DNA of 64,000 bases from Flavobacterium sp. BFFFF2 (GCA_002256385.1 NKJD01000001.1:1-64000); one strand, 5' to 3'. Numbered from the stretch's first letter, positions 18,127 through 29,096 are shown. Notes: generated by a model from the letters alone, not told the origin. Program-made: numbers and translations.

Positions 18127-18798
18127 TTGATCCTTAAATTACTCAGTTATTTTTTCCCAATAACGATTCACAAACAACCATCAGACCTGAGCACAACGCT
18201 TGAAATCACTTGGGCGAATGGCCAATTGGTCATGGATAGCTTGCACGCAAATTATTCCTACGGCAGCTTACAACGCATTTTACGAAGGGGACTTCATGCC
18301 ATCGGGCAAGCTCAAATTGATCAATGTGATTCGGTATTATTACTTGGTGTCGCAGGTGGAAGTGTCATTGAAACATTAAACAAGGACTTTAATTATAAGG
18401 GGCAAATTACTGGTGTCGAAATAGATGAAGGCATTCTGGAATTGGCCAAAAAATACTTTGGATTATATCAATGGAATAATGTAAACTACATAATAGCCGA
18501 CGCGCATCAATTTGTTGGAACCACCAAAAAAACATTTGATTTAATCATTGTTGACATTTTTCAAGATACCCAAATGCCTTCCTTTTTGTTTGAACCTGCC
18601 TTTCAAGATCAACTTCTCCGAATACTAAATGGAAGCGGGATCATCCTCTTTAATACGATGGTTACGTCGGACTTGGATGCAAAAAGAAACCAAGATTACA
18701 TCGCATATTTTAGAGAATTACCCGGTGTACAAGTTCAAAGCATGCCGCGTCTTGAGAAGCACAATGAACTCATATTGGTTTCGCGTTTCCTTAAATAA
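18127..18798 (+). CDS. spermidine synthase-like class I methyltransferase-fold protein
   Basis: The 223-aa protein has the Rossmann nucleotide-binding signature of the spermidine synthase/SAM-methyltransferase fold. LLLGVAGGSVIETL is near residue 70, followed by GVEIDEGILELAKKYFGL and DLIIVDIFQD. The early YSYGSLQRILRRGLH segment is typical of a Bacteroidota spermidine-synthase-like group. It starts at a TTG (18127). An in-frame TGA at 18103 and homologous sequence from the first codons on (ILKLLSYFFPITIHK) support that start over the later ATG at residue 36. It lacks the N-terminal domain of true aminopropyltransferases, so polyamine synthesis is not established. Its end overlaps the convergent DUF3820 gene by 8 nt. 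Confidence 0.8.
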   Translation: MILKLLSYFFPITIHKQPSDLSTTLEITWANGQLVMDSLHANYSYGSLQRILRRGLHAIGQAQIDQCDSVLLLGVAGGSVIETLNKDFNYKGQITGVEIDEGILELAKKYFGLYQWNNVNYIIADAHQFVGTTKKTFDLIIVDIFQDTQMPSFLFEPAFQDQLLRILNGSGIILFNTMVTSDLDAKRNQDYIAYFRELPGVQVQSMPRLEKHNELILVSRFLK

Positions 18799-19018
18799 TC
18801 CGTCGAATCATGTCTTCTAATCCATTTATTTTAATTTCCATCATCAAAGCCAACTGTTTTCCTAACAAACCAGCTGGCCAACCTTTCCGTTGGTACCAGA
18901 TCAAATAAAACTCGGGGATATCAATCAATCTTCTGCCTTTATACTTACCATAAGGCATCAGCTGTTTAGCTGCTTCCAACACCAATTGAGAAGTTGGTTT
19001 AGTGACTATTTCGCCCAT
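18791..19018 (-). CDS. DUF3820 family small protein
   Basis: The 75-aa protein contains LMPYGKYKGRRLIDIPEFYLIWY and ends in KINGLEDMIRRII, the full core of DUF3820. The family, sometimes called putative quorum-sensing-regulated virulence factor, has no settled biochemical role. The first 13 nt overlap the end of osmC upstream, so the two genes are probably translated together. It converges with the spermidine synthase-like gene. Confidence 0.85.
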   Translation of the reverse strand: MGEIVTKPTSQLVLEAAKQLMPYGKYKGRRLIDIPEFYLIWYQRKGWPAGLLGKQLALMMEIKINGLEDMIRRII

Positions 19019-19413
19019 ACAAATGAAATAGCTCGCTCAATGTCAGGATGCAAACTTTGCTGTACTGGACAAGTATGAGCCACGCGCTCCAAAATCAATT
19101 TGGTGCGTTCGTCAGCAGGATGGGTTAATGTAAAATGAACCTCAATTTTTACAATTCGGCGGGGATCCACCCCCATCGTTTTTGTCACTTCGGCCATTGA
19201 GCCTTTCAGTTCGATGCCCATTTCTTGCGCTTTAATGCTCATGACAGTAAGCATGCAAGTAGCCAATGAGTTGGCCACCATGTCGGTAGGTGAAAAGGCT
19301 TCACCCTTGCCATGATTATCAATAGGCGCATCGGTCAATATGGTCGATCCTGAAGCTATATGTGTTGATTCGGTGCGCAAGTCACCCAAGTATTGTATTG
19401 TTGAAGTAGGCAT
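19006..19413 (-). CDS. OsmC/Ohr family protein
   Basis: The 135-aa protein has the OsmC fold. The reactive cysteines are in NSLATCMLTVMSIKAQ (first) and VAHTCPVQQSL (second), matching the two-cysteine peroxidase site of OsmC/Ohr enzymes. It also shows GKGEAFSPTDMVANSLA before the first cysteine. Members reduce organic hydroperoxides using a thiol partner, or act in related thiol chemistry. It starts 2 nt after the upstream LysM gene ends and overlaps DUF3820, forming a three-gene minus-strand unit. Confidence 0.9.
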   Translation of the reverse strand: MPTSTIQYLGDLRTESTHIASGSTILTDAPIDNHGKGEAFSPTDMVANSLATCMLTVMSIKAQEMGIELKGSMAEVTKTMGVDPRRIVKIEVHFTLTHPADERTKLILERVAHTCPVQQSLHPDIERAISFVWAK

Positions 19414-19414
19414 G

Positions 19415-21088
19415 TTATTCTATTGGTTTAGCAGTTAAATCAGATTCGTATTGCAGCAAATAAAAAGCTTGATTTTCAAAGCCTGCATTGCTTGATTGGT
19501 ACTTAAAACGTTGTTGCCATCTATCGGTACGCGTTTCTGGTGGCACATTATTTTGCAACCGATAAAGCACATCAAAAACCACATCAAACCCGCGAATGGC
19601 CACGTCATTGGGCAATAATTTATTTGTTTTGCGGTACGCCTGTCTGAATTTTTCAAATTCGGGACTCATATTCGTTCTGCTGCCAGAAGGAATCAACAAC
19701 TTAAATGCAATAAGTTGCTCCAACGGAATTTCGTCATATTCAAGTGTTTCACTTGATTCAAGACTGACCAATTGCAGTTGGTAGTTCTTTTGAAGCAATT
19801 TCATTGACTTGAGCAAACCCAAAACATGACTTGTTTTTTCGCTGGCAATGACCAAATAATTGAGTTTGTTTTTTACCAAGCGCTTTTGAAGGGAATCGAA
19901 ACAAACGGCCCCTTTACTAGTTAAACCTAGCCACTGCCACTCTTTATATGCCTGAAGCGTGCTTTTGAAACTTGCTTTTTTAGGATCGGCGATAACTACT
20001 ACATTGTTATTTTGAGCTGCCAAATAAGCACAAATCCCCCTTTTTTGGGTATCTGCATTCGTGATGGTTTGGTACACATTCTGACTCCCAGAGGTCCCTT
20101 CCTTTGAAAGCGGAGAAAAAACGGGGATGTTTTTAGATTGCAAAGCGGCTGCCCACTTATCAACATTTCCCTGAAAAAACGGACCAATAAGCGCCGTGGC
20201 TCCTTCCAGTTCATTCTCGGCCATCACTTTGCTTAATGAAGAATTGGATTTGGTTTCTTCTGAATCAATCACCTTGATTTTGTAATTCCAACCCAATGCA
20301 TTCGCAGAATCAAGGGCTTTCATGGCCCCGTTATAAAAATCGAGCGTGATATTTAAAAACTTGTCTTTTTTGAGTCGTTCAGGCATGGTATTGACTGAAT
20401 CATTAAACACCTTATTTAAATGCAAAGGCAGAGCCAAAATGATGGTTTTTTGGTCTTGTACGCTGCGTTTATTTATTGAAAGTACGGTGTCTTTTTTAGT
20501 GTTAAATACAGGCGGAGCCAATTGTTTAATAGGATCTTTAGGTAAATTTAAATTAAATCCAATAGGCAAAACTTCGGGAAGTGAAGGATTAGCCATCCGC
20601 AGCTGATCGGGGGTTACTTGATACAATCGGGCAATGGAATAGAGCGTTTCTTGCGCTTGAACGACATGAGAACCTGCCCCATTTTTTACTGCTGATTTTG
20701 TCGTTGGAATAGTCAAAACAGCCCCCAATGCCAAGGGCTTGTCAATTAGCGTTGCATTGGCTTCCTGCAAATTGGCAACTGATATTTGATGCTTTTTTGA
20801 AATGGAATACCAGGTATCTTGAGCCTGAACCGTGTAAGTTTGATTGTCCTTTGACGACAAGATAGTATCTTTTGGCGGAAGTAACAAAACCAAGCCTGTT
20901 TTCCACTTTGTCTTAAAATCGGGGTTTAATTGTTGAATCGCATAACTTGACAGCCCATTTTTTTTGGCAATTTGCTCTAAGGTTTCACCAGCCAACACTA
21001 CATATTTGGTATAAGGCGATTGGGCCAAAACTGATTGAACCATGAATCCTATTGCAAGAAAAAATAAACCTAATGGACTTAAACGCAT
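19415..21088 (-). CDS. exported LysM protein with a PBP1-like receptor domain
   Basis: The 557-aa protein has a signal peptide (LFFLAIGFMVQSVLAQS). Three LysM domains follow at about 27-70 (YVVLAGETLEQIAKKNGLS), 84-125 (YTVQAQDTWYSISKKHQIS) and 140-180 (HVVQAQETLYSIARLYQV). A periplasmic-binding-protein type I-like domain occupies roughly 210-545 (ATALIGPFFQGNVDKWAAAL, IPVFSPLSKEGTSG). LysM modules bind peptidoglycan, while the C-terminal part resembles amino-acid receptor domains. Proteins of this architecture are common in flavobacteria and are thought to act at the cell wall. The ligand is unknown. Confidence 0.88.
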   Translation of the reverse strand: MRLSPLGLFFLAIGFMVQSVLAQSPYTKYVVLAGETLEQIAKKNGLSSYAIQQLNPDFKTKWKTGLVLLLPPKDTILSSKDNQTYTVQAQDTWYSISKKHQISVANLQEANATLIDKPLALGAVLTIPTTKSAVKNGAGSHVVQAQETLYSIARLYQVTPDQLRMANPSLPEVLPIGFNLNLPKDPIKQLAPPVFNTKKDTVLSINKRSVQDQKTIILALPLHLNKVFNDSVNTMPERLKKDKFLNITLDFYNGAMKALDSANALGWNYKIKVIDSEETKSNSSLSKVMAENELEGATALIGPFFQGNVDKWAAALQSKNIPVFSPLSKEGTSGSQNVYQTITNADTQKRGICAYLAAQNNNVVVIADPKKASFKSTLQAYKEWQWLGLTSKGAVCFDSLQKRLVKNKLNYLVIASEKTSHVLGLLKSMKLLQKNYQLQLVSLESSETLEYDEIPLEQLIAFKLLIPSGSRTNMSPEFEKFRQAYRKTNKLLPNDVAIRGFDVVFDVLYRLQNNVPPETRTDRWQQRFKYQSSNAGFENQAFYLLQYESDLTAKPIE

Positions 21089-21150
21089 TGTGACAATTTT
21101 ATGGGTAAATATAATTTAATTTGACCGACTAAAACACCAACAAAATGAAT

Positions 21151-22011
21151 TAAACCCAAATTACGCATTAGAAATTTATTACATAGAAAAATGACTGTAA
21201 ATCTGGTAATGTACTGATGAATTGATCTAAACTTTTTTCAATTGGCTGCAAAATGGTCTTTTCGCCCCGGATTTCAGCTTTTTTATTATTGAAGTGGTTT
21301 AAACTTTTTTCAATTGGCTGCAAAATGGTCTTTTCGCCCCATATTGCCCCTTTTTATTACTCCGTAGCGCTGCTATGCAGTGCAAAAAAGTGACAATCTG
21401 GAACCAAAATCCTCATTTTTCGCTTCAATCAAAAAAGTTTATACCACTTCACTCCGTAGCCCTGCTATGCAGTGCAAAAAAGTTTAAACCCAAATAATGT
21501 ATTAGAATTTTATTACAAGTAAAAATGACTGCAAATTTGGAAATGTACTGATGAAGCAATTTATACTTTTTTCAATTGGCTGCAAAATGGTCTTTTCGCC
21601 CCATATTGCCCCTTTTTATTACTCCGTAGCGCTGCTATGCAGCGCAAAAAAGTGACAATCTGGAACAAAAATCCTCATTTTTCGCTTCAATCAAAAAAGT
21701 TTAAACCACTTCGTTCCGTAGCGCTGCTATGAAGTGCAAAAAAGCTAAAATTTGGAACAAAAATCCTCATTTTTCGCTTCAATCAAAAAAGTCTAAATCA
21801 CTTCAGTTTTTTGTCCTCAATGTAGCTTGGCTACATCTGCGGTAAAAAAAGTCCGTGCACTCCAAGCTTTATTGTCCTTTTCCCTTTTTAATGACGTTAA
21901 TATTTGTTTTTAAATGGTCATTAAGAACCAACTTTTTTATTGGAGTTTGCAAATGCAAACTTTTTGTAAGTGTTGGTTTCATTGCAAAGTCTAATGCATA
22001 ATTTGGGTTAA
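21151..22011. repeat. tandem repeat array bounded by inverted 22-bp ends
   Basis: The left end TAAACCCAAATTACGCATTA (21151 on) is matched, inverted, by TAATGCATAATTTGGGTTAA at 21992-22011 (20 of 22 identical over the full 22 bp). The left-end motif also recurs directly at 21485-21506, giving a period of about 334 bp. Internal units repeat several times. TTTTTTCAATTGGCTGCAAA occurs near 21233, 21305 and 21569. CCGTAGCGCTGCTATGCAG occurs near 21362, 21454, 21624 and 21717. TCCTCATTTTTCGCTTCAAT occurs near 21410, 21671 and 21765. GCGCTGC-TAT-GCAGCGC (about 21630) is a perfect hairpin. No ORF of note lies inside, so it could be a non-coding mobile or structural element. Confidence 0.8.
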
Positions 22012-22066
22012 ATCAACAATGATATTTAAAACAATGCGCCACCATCAAGTCGGATTCTGTCTTCAC

Positions 22067-22095
22067 AAAAAAACCGCCACAAAGGACGGTTTTTA
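22067..22095 (-). terminator. terminator of the TPR-protein gene
   Basis: AAACCG-CC pairs with GG-A-CGGTTT around ACAAA. Read on the minus strand it is followed by TTTTTTT. It lies about 50 nt past the gene's stop. Confidence 0.7.
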
Positions 22096-22141
22096 TCTAT
22101 ATGTCTAAAAAATAAATTATTCGCAACTCAATGATTTACTA

Positions 22142-23452
22142 TTAATTTTTAAGAGCCTTGGCCTTATCAGATAAATTTAAAGCGCTATACACACCGCGAA
22201 GTGTTTTTTTGATATCATCGTTGGTAGGCTCTAATTGATAAGCTTTTTCTAAATAAGGCAGCACACTGTTAAACATCGTCTCTCTTTGTTTCTGTAAAAC
22301 AGCATATCGCTTATTGTCTTTTTCGGAAGTACCTAATTTATTCATTTCCTCCACGATCTGGCTATCTGGTTTTAGTTTCATTTCAGCTAAAATCACATAA
22401 GCATTTGCATATTCAGGTTTAATTTCAATGGCTTTCAAAAGGTATTTTTCAGATTCTGCAAATTGATTTGTTTTGGAAGCAGTTACTCCTAAATTATAAT
22501 AGAGATCGGCATCATTAGGGCTTTTCTCAATAGCCAATTTGATTAAATTATTATAAGCAGGTAAATTATTCATGGCATAATATACATCAGCTTCTGCGGT
22601 AATTAAGGTAATGTCATCCGTATATTTTTTACGCATCTGCTCGTACGTATCAATAGCCTGCTGATTTTTACCTAATTTCATGTAAGAATAGGCAATAGAT
22701 TTATAAATCTCCTTTTCTACAGATGGCTTTTTCTCGTCACGAGGTAAAATATGTGTTTTTAAAATAACATATTGGTCACGCATATCTTTGTTTGGAAAGG
22801 TTTCCTCTGTATTGTTCGCAATATTTTTGGCCAAATAAATAGTGCCCTCACCCGTGTAGTTCAATTTAACCAATTCATTATAATGATTTAATGCTTCTTG
22901 ATATTCATTGGCGTTAAGGGCATAGCTGGCAGAGAAATAAAGTTTTTCTTGGTCTTTTCGGTCCATGACATATGCTATATTCATCAATTTACTTACAGCT
23001 ATATAATTTTTTGATTTTTCTAACTGAATGGCTGCATTCACAACTTCTGACCTCATTTCTTGCATTTCTTTCGTAATGTCGTCAGTATAAACCATTTTGT
23101 CCACCTTTTTTTCGAAATCTAGGGTTGATTGGTACACCTTAGCAATATCTTCCATATAGCTTACATTCATCATTAATGCAAATAATTTTGAGATATCAGG
23201 AGTTCCATTACCGTCTGAAATAATTTTCATTGATTCGTAATTTACCCGATAATAGTTGTAATAAATTTTATCACTTTCAGCAGTAGCCAATGGCTCTAAT
23301 TTGGTAAGCGTTGATTTATACAACTCCATGTCCTCTTTCGTCGGAACATCTTTATCATAAATTTTACGAAGGGTTTTCAACTCATCTTTCTGAGCCAAAG
23401 CGGCTGTTCCAATCAATAGTGACAATGCGGAACTTAAAATGTAATTTTTCAT
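22142..23452 (-). CDS. exported TPR-repeat protein
   Basis: The 436-aa protein has a signal peptide (NYILSSALSLLIGTAALAQ). Several tetratricopeptide repeats follow, clearest at about 250-285 (EKEIYKSIAYSYMKLGKNQQ, AIDTYEQMRKKY) and 315-350 (NDADLYYNLGVTASKTNQFA, ESEKYLLKAIEIKPEYANAY), plus one near 190-215. Such proteins act as periplasmic or outer-membrane-side scaffolds. No enzymatic domain is visible. It lies downstream of gyrA on the same strand but is separated from it by a terminator, so it is an independent unit. Confidence 0.88.
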   Translation of the reverse strand: MKNYILSSALSLLIGTAALAQKDELKTLRKIYDKDVPTKEDMELYKSTLTKLEPLATAESDKIYYNYYRVNYESMKIISDGNGTPDISKLFALMMNVSYMEDIAKVYQSTLDFEKKVDKMVYTDDITKEMQEMRSEVVNAAIQLEKSKNYIAVSKLMNIAYVMDRKDQEKLYFSASYALNANEYQEALNHYNELVKLNYTGEGTIYLAKNIANNTEETFPNKDMRDQYVILKTHILPRDEKKPSVEKEIYKSIAYSYMKLGKNQQAIDTYEQMRKKYTDDITLITAEADVYYAMNNLPAYNNLIKLAIEKSPNDADLYYNLGVTASKTNQFAESEKYLLKAIEIKPEYANAYVILAEMKLKPDSQIVEEMNKLGTSEKDNKRYAVLQKQRETMFNSVLPYLEKAYQLEPTNDDIKKTLRGVYSALNLSDKAKALKN

Positions 23453-23544
23453 ACTTTATAGAATTAATGATCGCCCATTTGAACAGCGCGCTTTAACTGC
23501 GCTGCAAGGCAAGTTTTAAATATTTCAGTGATCTATCAAACAAA

Positions 23545-23576
23545 AAAAACACAACGCTTTACACGTTGTGTTTTTT
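23545..23576 (-). terminator. terminator of gyrA
   Basis: Read on the minus strand, AACACAACG and CGTTGTGTT form the stem around a 7-nt loop, followed by TTTTTTTT. It starts 12 nt beyond the gyrA stop. Confidence 0.85.
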
Positions 23577-23587
23577 GTTATCTGCTT

Positions 23588-26155
23588 TTATTCATTTGAA
23601 TCGGTTGGTAATTCATCCGAATCGGTACTCATATTTTGATCGTCAATAGTTTCAATATCAGCAATCATATCAGCATCTGGGAGCACTTCCTCATCTTCGC
23701 GCAGTACTTTTGTTACTGCAGCAATTGAATCGGTTCCTTTAATATTAATTAAACGAACACCTTGTGTTGCACGGCCCATTACACGCAAATCAGACACATT
23801 CATTCGGATGGTAAGGCCAGATTTGTTGATAATCATCAAATCATCTTCGTCGGTCACAATGTTAATTGAAATTAACGAACCCGTTTTTTCGGTGATATTG
23901 AGCGTTTTAACTCCCTTACCACCTCGGTTGGTAATGCGGTATACAGGTTCTCCGTCTTCTTCTAATTTGGTACGTTTGCCATAGCCGTTTTCTGTTACCA
24001 CCAAGATCTGAGAATCATTTACAGCACTCTCATCAATGGCCACCATGCCGACTACTTCATCTTTTTCGTCAGCTAGTGTAATACCCCGAACCCCAGAAGC
24101 TGTTCGGCCCATTGGGCGGGTTTTGCTCTCTTCAAAACGAACCAATTTACCTGATTTCACAGCAACCAATACTTGGCTGTTGCCTGTAGTTAATTTGGCC
24201 TCTAACAATTCATCATCTTCTCGGATAGTAATGGCATTGATGCCGTTTTGACGCGGACGTGAATATTGTTCTAAAGCTGTTTTTTTGACTTGCCCTTTTT
24301 TGGTCGCCATAATCACATAATGATTATTGGTATACTCTTCGTTCTTAAGGTCTTGGGTGCAAATAAAGGCTTTTACTTTGTCGTCGCTTTCAATGTTAAT
24401 GAGGTTCTGAATGGCACGACCCTTGCTGGTTTTGCTGCCTTCAGGCAATTCGTACACACGCATCCAGAAACATTTTCCTTTTTGGGTAAAAAACATCAAA
24501 TATTGGTGATTTGTGGCCACAAATAAGTGTTCTAAAAAGTCTTGGTCGCGCGTAGCCACGCCCTTCTGCCCTACGCCACCTCTATTTTGGGTTTTGTATT
24601 CAGACAATGACGTTCTCTTAATATAACCGGCATGTGAAATGGTCACTACCACGCTTTCGTCAGCAATTAAGTCTTCAATACTTACATCGCCGCCAGCGTA
24701 TTCAATTATAGATCGGCGCTCATCGCCATATTTTTCTTTTACTTCGGCCAATTCATCTTTGATCAATTGCATCCGAAGGTCTTTATTTTCCAATAAATCT
24801 TTTAAGTATTGGATCAACTTCATCACTTCTTCGTACTCTGCACGCAATTTATCTTGCTCTAATCCAGTTAATTGACGCAGACGCATTTCAACAATGGCAC
24901 GCGATTGAATCTCAGACAGCTTAAAGCGCTCAATTAACTTTTGACGTGCTTCATCGCCATCCTTTGAGCCTCTAATCAATGCAATTACTTCGTCAATATT
25001 ATCGGAAGCAATAATTAAACCTTCTAATATATGCGCACGCTCTTCTGCTTTTCGCAATTCATATTTGGTACGGCGAATCACCACATCGTGGCGGTGTTCC
25101 ACAAAATGATGAATCATGTCTTTCAGATTCAACATCTCTGGACGGCCATTGACCAAAGCAATGTTATTGACACTAAATGAAGACTGTAACTGTGTGAACT
25201 TAAACAACGTATTCAACACCACATTGGGCACTGCATCGCGTTTTAATTCATACACAATGCGCATGCCATTCCGATCCGATTCATCGCGAATGTTGTAGAT
25301 GCCTTCAATTTTTTTGTCATTCACTAAGTCCGCCGTTTTCTTAATCATTTCGGCTTTATTGACCTGGTAAGGAATTTCAGTGACAATAATTGCTTCGCGT
25401 CCGTTCACTTCTTCAAAACCAACTTTTGCACGCATCACGATGCGGCCACGACCGGTTTTGAAAGCCTCGCGCACCCCATCATAACCATAGATTACACCAC
25501 CAGTTGGAAAATCGGGGGCCTTTACATGCTGAATGAGCTCGTCTATTTCAATGTCATTGTTGTCAATGTAGGCTTGAATGCCATCTACTACTTCACGTAA
25601 ATTGTGAGGAGGCATATTGGTGGCCATTCCTACGGCTATTCCAGATGCCCCATTAATAAGCAAATTGGGAATACGTGTTGGCATGACAGTGGGCTCTTCG
25701 AGCGTATCGTCAAAGTTTAACTGGAAATTGACCGTTTCTTTGTCAATATCAGCCATAATGTCTTCTGATATTTTTTTAAGACGTGCCTCGGTATAACGCA
25801 TTGCTGCAGGGCTATCTCCATCAATGGAACCAAAGTTACCTTGTCCATCAACCAACATATAGCGCAAACTCCATTCTTGGGCCATACGCACCATGGTATC
25901 GTACACTGATGAATCACCATGTGGGTGATATTTACCAAGTACTTCCCCCACAATACGGGCCGATTTTTTGTGTGCGCGATTTGAGAACACGCCCAATTCG
26001 TACATTCCAAATAATACCCTGCGGTGAACTGGTTTCAATCCGTCGCGGACATCAGGAAGGGCACGTGAAACAATAACCGACATCGAATAATCGATGTAAG
26101 CTGACTTCATTTCATCTTCAATATTAATAGGAATCAGTTTTTCTCCATCTGACAT
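23588..26155 (-). CDS. gyrA: DNA gyrase subunit A
   Basis: The 855-aa type II topoisomerase subunit breaks and rejoins DNA with catalytic Y121 ([10 protein letters not shown]). The winged-helix domain is at the N-terminus, then the tower and coiled coil. The C-terminal beta-pinwheel spans about 505-830, with repeated G-G-G blade motifs and the GyrA-box-like [11 protein letters not shown] near 540. The quinolone-resistance region reads [10 protein letters not shown] with S82 and D86 at the E. coli S83/D87 positions, i.e. the usual sensitive-type residues. The tail after 830 is acidic, as in many gyrases. gyrB is not adjacent. Confidence 0.97.
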   Translation of the reverse strand: MSDGEKLIPINIEDEMKSAYIDYSMSVIVSRALPDVRDGLKPVHRRVLFGMYELGVFSNRAHKKSARIVGEVLGKYHPHGDSSVYDTMVRMAQEWSLRYMLVDGQGNFGSIDGDSPAAMRYTEARLKKISEDIMADIDKETVNFQLNFDDTLEEPTVMPTRIPNLLINGASGIAVGMATNMPPHNLREVVDGIQAYIDNNDIEIDELIQHVKAPDFPTGGVIYGYDGVREAFKTGRGRIVMRAKVGFEEVNGREAIIVTEIPYQVNKAEMIKKTADLVNDKKIEGIYNIRDESDRNGMRIVYELKRDAVPNVVLNTLFKFTQLQSSFSVNNIALVNGRPEMLNLKDMIHHFVEHRHDVVIRRTKYELRKAEERAHILEGLIIASDNIDEVIALIRGSKDGDEARQKLIERFKLSEIQSRAIVEMRLRQLTGLEQDKLRAEYEEVMKLIQYLKDLLENKDLRMQLIKDELAEVKEKYGDERRSIIEYAGGDVSIEDLIADESVVVTISHAGYIKRTSLSEYKTQNRGGVGQKGVATRDQDFLEHLFVATNHQYLMFFTQKGKCFWMRVYELPEGSKTSKGRAIQNLINIESDDKVKAFICTQDLKNEEYTNNHYVIMATKKGQVKKTALEQYSRPRQNGINAITIREDDELLEAKLTTGNSQVLVAVKSGKLVRFEESKTRPMGRTASGVRGITLADEKDEVVGMVAIDESAVNDSQILVVTENGYGKRTKLEEDGEPVYRITNRGGKGVKTLNITEKTGSLISINIVTDEDDLMIINKSGLTIRMNVSDLRVMGRATQGVRLINIKGTDSIAAVTKVLREDEEVLPDADMIADIETIDDQNMSTDSDELPTDSNE

Positions 26156-26468
26156 ATAGCAGTGATTTTACTAAAATTTTACTTCTTTATTAAAGCGCAC
26201 CAATATACGGCATTTTCAGCGTATGACACATTTAAAAAAAATACTTTTTTCGCAGAATTATTAACATAATATTTCACAAAAATGCTTGTAAAAACTTTTT
26301 CGACTGAAGATAAACAAAGTACAAATAATACCAATCAGAAAGTTGACTAGCCATGGAACCCGACATTTTGTCTCTTTTTTAAATTAGATCATTTCACGAG
26401 CCTTAACGGTATATTTTTTGTTATACGTAGGCTATAAATATGTACTTTTACAATTCAATCTGAATAAT
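26156..26468. promoter_or_regulatory. divergent promoter region between gyrA and clpC
   Basis: No gene is seen in these 313 bases. For clpC, TTTG at 26417-26420 and TACTTTTA at 26443-26450 are 22 nt apart, a fair match to the Bacteroidota consensus, with transcription starting near 26457. On the minus strand TATATTGG (around 26200) is a weaker candidate for gyrA. Confidence 0.5.
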
Positions 26469-29027
26469 ATGGATGACAATTTTTCACCTCGGGTAAAAGA
26501 TGTAATTACTTTTAGTAAAGAAGAAGCTTTGCGTTTGGGACATGATTTTATTGGTACTGAACACCTTATGCTGGGCATGTTGCGTGAAGGAAATGGTAAA
26601 GCCATCACCATCCTCAACAATCTTTCAGTTGATTTAGACCATTTGCGACGCAAAGTAGAGGTGCTAAGCCCCGCAAATCCAGTCATGAATTCAGAATTGG
26701 AAAAGAAAAATTTGCACTTGACCCGCCAAGCGGAGCGCGCCTTAAAAACCACTTTTTTGGAAGCCAAGGTGTTTCAAAGCTCAAGCATCAGTACGGCTCA
26801 TTTATTATTGTGCATTTTGCGCAATGAAAATGACCCAACTACCAAGTTATTACACCGACTCAAAATTGATTATGGAACTGTTAAAGACCAATACCTAAAT
26901 ATGACGCCACACGCCAACGAAGAAGATTTTATGGACCAACTCCCCAAGAACGAATCATTTAATGAGGATCAAGGTGGAGATGAGTCTTTTAAAGAAGGAA
27001 GTTTTAACAATCCTTCGAATAAAACCAACAAAAAATCAAAGACACCTGTACTCGATAATTTTGGTCGCGACCTGACAGAAATGGCCGAAGAAGGTAAATT
27101 AGATCCAGTTGTTGGGCGAGAAAAAGAAATTGAACGGGTTTCTCAAATTTTGAGCCGCCGCAAAAAGAACAATCCATTATTAATAGGTGAACCTGGCGTT
27201 GGAAAATCAGCCATTGCCGAAGGTTTGGCGTTGCGCATTGTTCAAAAAAAGGTGTCGCGTATCTTATTTAATAAAAGAGTGGTGACCCTTGATTTGGCTT
27301 CTTTGGTGGCAGGTACTAAATACCGAGGTCAATTTGAAGAACGCATGAAGGCGGTGATGAATGAGCTCGAAAAAAACAATGACATCATCTTATTTATTGA
27401 CGAAATACACACGATAGTAGGTGCTGGTGGTGCAACGGGCTCATTGGATGCTTCCAATATGTTTAAGCCTGCTTTGGCACGGGGTGAAATTCAATGTATT
27501 GGTGCGACGACTTTAGATGAGTACCGTCAATACATTGAAAAAGATGGCGCATTAGAGCGTCGTTTTCAGAAAGTGATCGTGGAACCTACTTCGGTCGATG
27601 AAACCATTCAAATTTTGAATAATATTAAAAGTAAATATGAAGACCACCACAATGTCATTTACAGCCCTGAAGCCATTGATGCTTGTGTTAAATTGACGAA
27701 CCGCTACATGTCGGATCGGTTTTTACCTGACAAAGCAATCGATGCATTGGACGAAGCTGGTTCACGCGTTCACATTACTAATATTGATGTGCCCAAGCAA
27801 ATTTTAGAACTCGAAAGACAACTGGAAGAAGTGCGTGAACAGAAAAATTCGGTGGTTAAAAAGCAAAAATACGAAGAGGCCGCTCGTTTGCGTGACGACG
27901 AAAAACGCATCGAAAAAGACCTTGCCATTGCCCAAGAACAATGGGAAGAAGATGCGCGTAACAACCGCATTTTGGTTACCGAAGACAATGTGGCCGATGT
28001 GGTTTCCATGATGACGAGCATCCCTGTGAACCGCATTGCGCAAACAGAGAGCAACAAATTAGCGCTATTACCCCAATTAATACAAGGAAAAGTAATCGGT
28101 CAAAACGAGGCAGTTTTAAAAATTGCCCGATCGATCCAACGCAATAGAGCAGGACTGAAAGACCCGAATAAACCCATTGGCTCCTTTATCTTTTTAGGCC
28201 AAACAGGTGTGGGAAAAACCCAGCTGGCCAAAGTATTGGCCCGCGAATTGTTTGACTCTGAGGATGCCTTGGTGCGTATTGACATGAGCGAATACATGGA
28301 GAAATTTGCCATTTCAAGATTGATTGGTGCGCCTCCAGGTTATGTTGGTTATGAAGAAGGCGGACAATTGACTGAAAAAGTGCGCCGCAAGCCTTATTGT
28401 GTGGTGCTTTTAGATGAAATTGAAAAAGCACATCCCGATGTGTTTAACATGTTGCTTCAAGTGTTAGATGATGGCTACTTGACAGACAGTTTGGGCCGTA
28501 AAATTGATTTTAAAAACACCATTATCATCATGACTTCCAATGTGGGAGCACGACAATTAAAAGATTTCGGTCAAGGGGTCGGATTCGGCACCACTGCCAA
28601 ATTGGCGCAAGCCGATGACCATTCTAAAAGTGTGGTGGAGAATGCGTTGAAAAAAACATTTGCTCCCGAATTCTTAAATCGAATTGATGATGTCATCGTG
28701 TTTAATCCGCTTGAAAAAGAACACATTGATTTGATCATCGACATCGAATTAAAGAAATTATATGACCGCATTACCGAGCTTGGTTACAGTTTAACATTGA
28801 CCGACACCGCCAAATCATTCATAGCTGAAAAAGGTTTTGATAAACAATTTGGTGCGCGACCTTTAAAAAGAGCCATTCAGAAATATGTCGAAGATGCTTT
28901 GGCCGAAGAAATCATTACTTCGAAAATTCACAGTGGTGATGAAATTTTCATGGATTTGAATGCGGAAACCCAAGAACTCACTGTTTCCATTCAGAAAAAA
29001 ACAGAAGAAGAAAACCAAGCAGGTTAA
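26469..29027 (+). CDS. clpC: ATP-dependent Clp protease ATP-binding subunit
   Basis: The 852-aa AAA+ unfoldase starts [20 protein letters not shown]. An in-frame extension from 26418 begins in the promoter and is rejected. The N domain (about 1-150) carries [19 protein letters not shown]1 has Walker A GVGKS with K246, and D2 has Walker A GVGKT with K583. Two features mark it as ClpC and not ClpB: the UvrB/C-type motif [19 protein letters not shown] between the AAA modules, and the ClpP-docking VGF tripeptide in GQGVGFGT. It should deliver substrates to ClpP. Residues 155-190 form a charged linker. The gene is monocistronic with its own terminator. Confidence 0.95.
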   Translation: MDDNFSPRVKDVITFSKEEALRLGHDFIGTEHLMLGMLREGNGKAITILNNLSVDLDHLRRKVEVLSPANPVMNSELEKKNLHLTRQAERALKTTFLEAKVFQSSSISTAHLLLCILRNENDPTTKLLHRLKIDYGTVKDQYLNMTPHANEEDFMDQLPKNESFNEDQGGDESFKEGSFNNPSNKTNKKSKTPVLDNFGRDLTEMAEEGKLDPVVGREKEIERVSQILSRRKKNNPLLIGEPGVGKSAIAEGLALRIVQKKVSRILFNKRVVTLDLASLVAGTKYRGQFEERMKAVMNELEKNNDIILFIDEIHTIVGAGGATGSLDASNMFKPALARGEIQCIGATTLDEYRQYIEKDGALERRFQKVIVEPTSVDETIQILNNIKSKYEDHHNVIYSPEAIDACVKLTNRYMSDRFLPDKAIDALDEAGSRVHITNIDVPKQILELERQLEEVREQKNSVVKKQKYEEAARLRDDEKRIEKDLAIAQEQWEEDARNNRILVTEDNVADVVSMMTSIPVNRIAQTESNKLALLPQLIQGKVIGQNEAVLKIARSIQRNRAGLKDPNKPIGSFIFLGQTGVGKTQLAKVLARELFDSEDALVRIDMSEYMEKFAISRLIGAPPGYVGYEEGGQLTEKVRRKPYCVVLLDEIEKAHPDVFNMLLQVLDDGYLTDSLGRKIDFKNTIIIMTSNVGARQLKDFGQGVGFGTTAKLAQADDHSKSVVENALKKTFAPEFLNRIDDVIVFNPLEKEHIDLIIDIELKKLYDRITELGYSLTLTDTAKSFIAEKGFDKQFGARPLKRAIQKYVEDALAEEIITSKIHSGDEIFMDLNAETQELTVSIQKKTEEENQAG

Positions 29028-29041
29028 TATATAACCAACAT

Positions 29042-29077
29042 AAAAAAAACCGAAGCGCCAATTGCTTCGGTTTTTTT
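29042..29077 (+). terminator. terminator of clpC
   Basis: AACCGAAGC pairs with GCTTCGGTT around GCCAATT, preceded by eight A and followed by seven T. Confidence 0.9.
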
Positions 29078-29096
29078 ATGAATTAAATTTTTTGTT

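Noticed and set aside
21151..22011. Possible CRISPR array or integron cassette sites
   Set aside because: The repeats are of unequal lengths and spacing with no regular spacers. The hairpins lack the attC core sites (RYYYAAC/GTTRRRY), and no cas or integrase gene is near.
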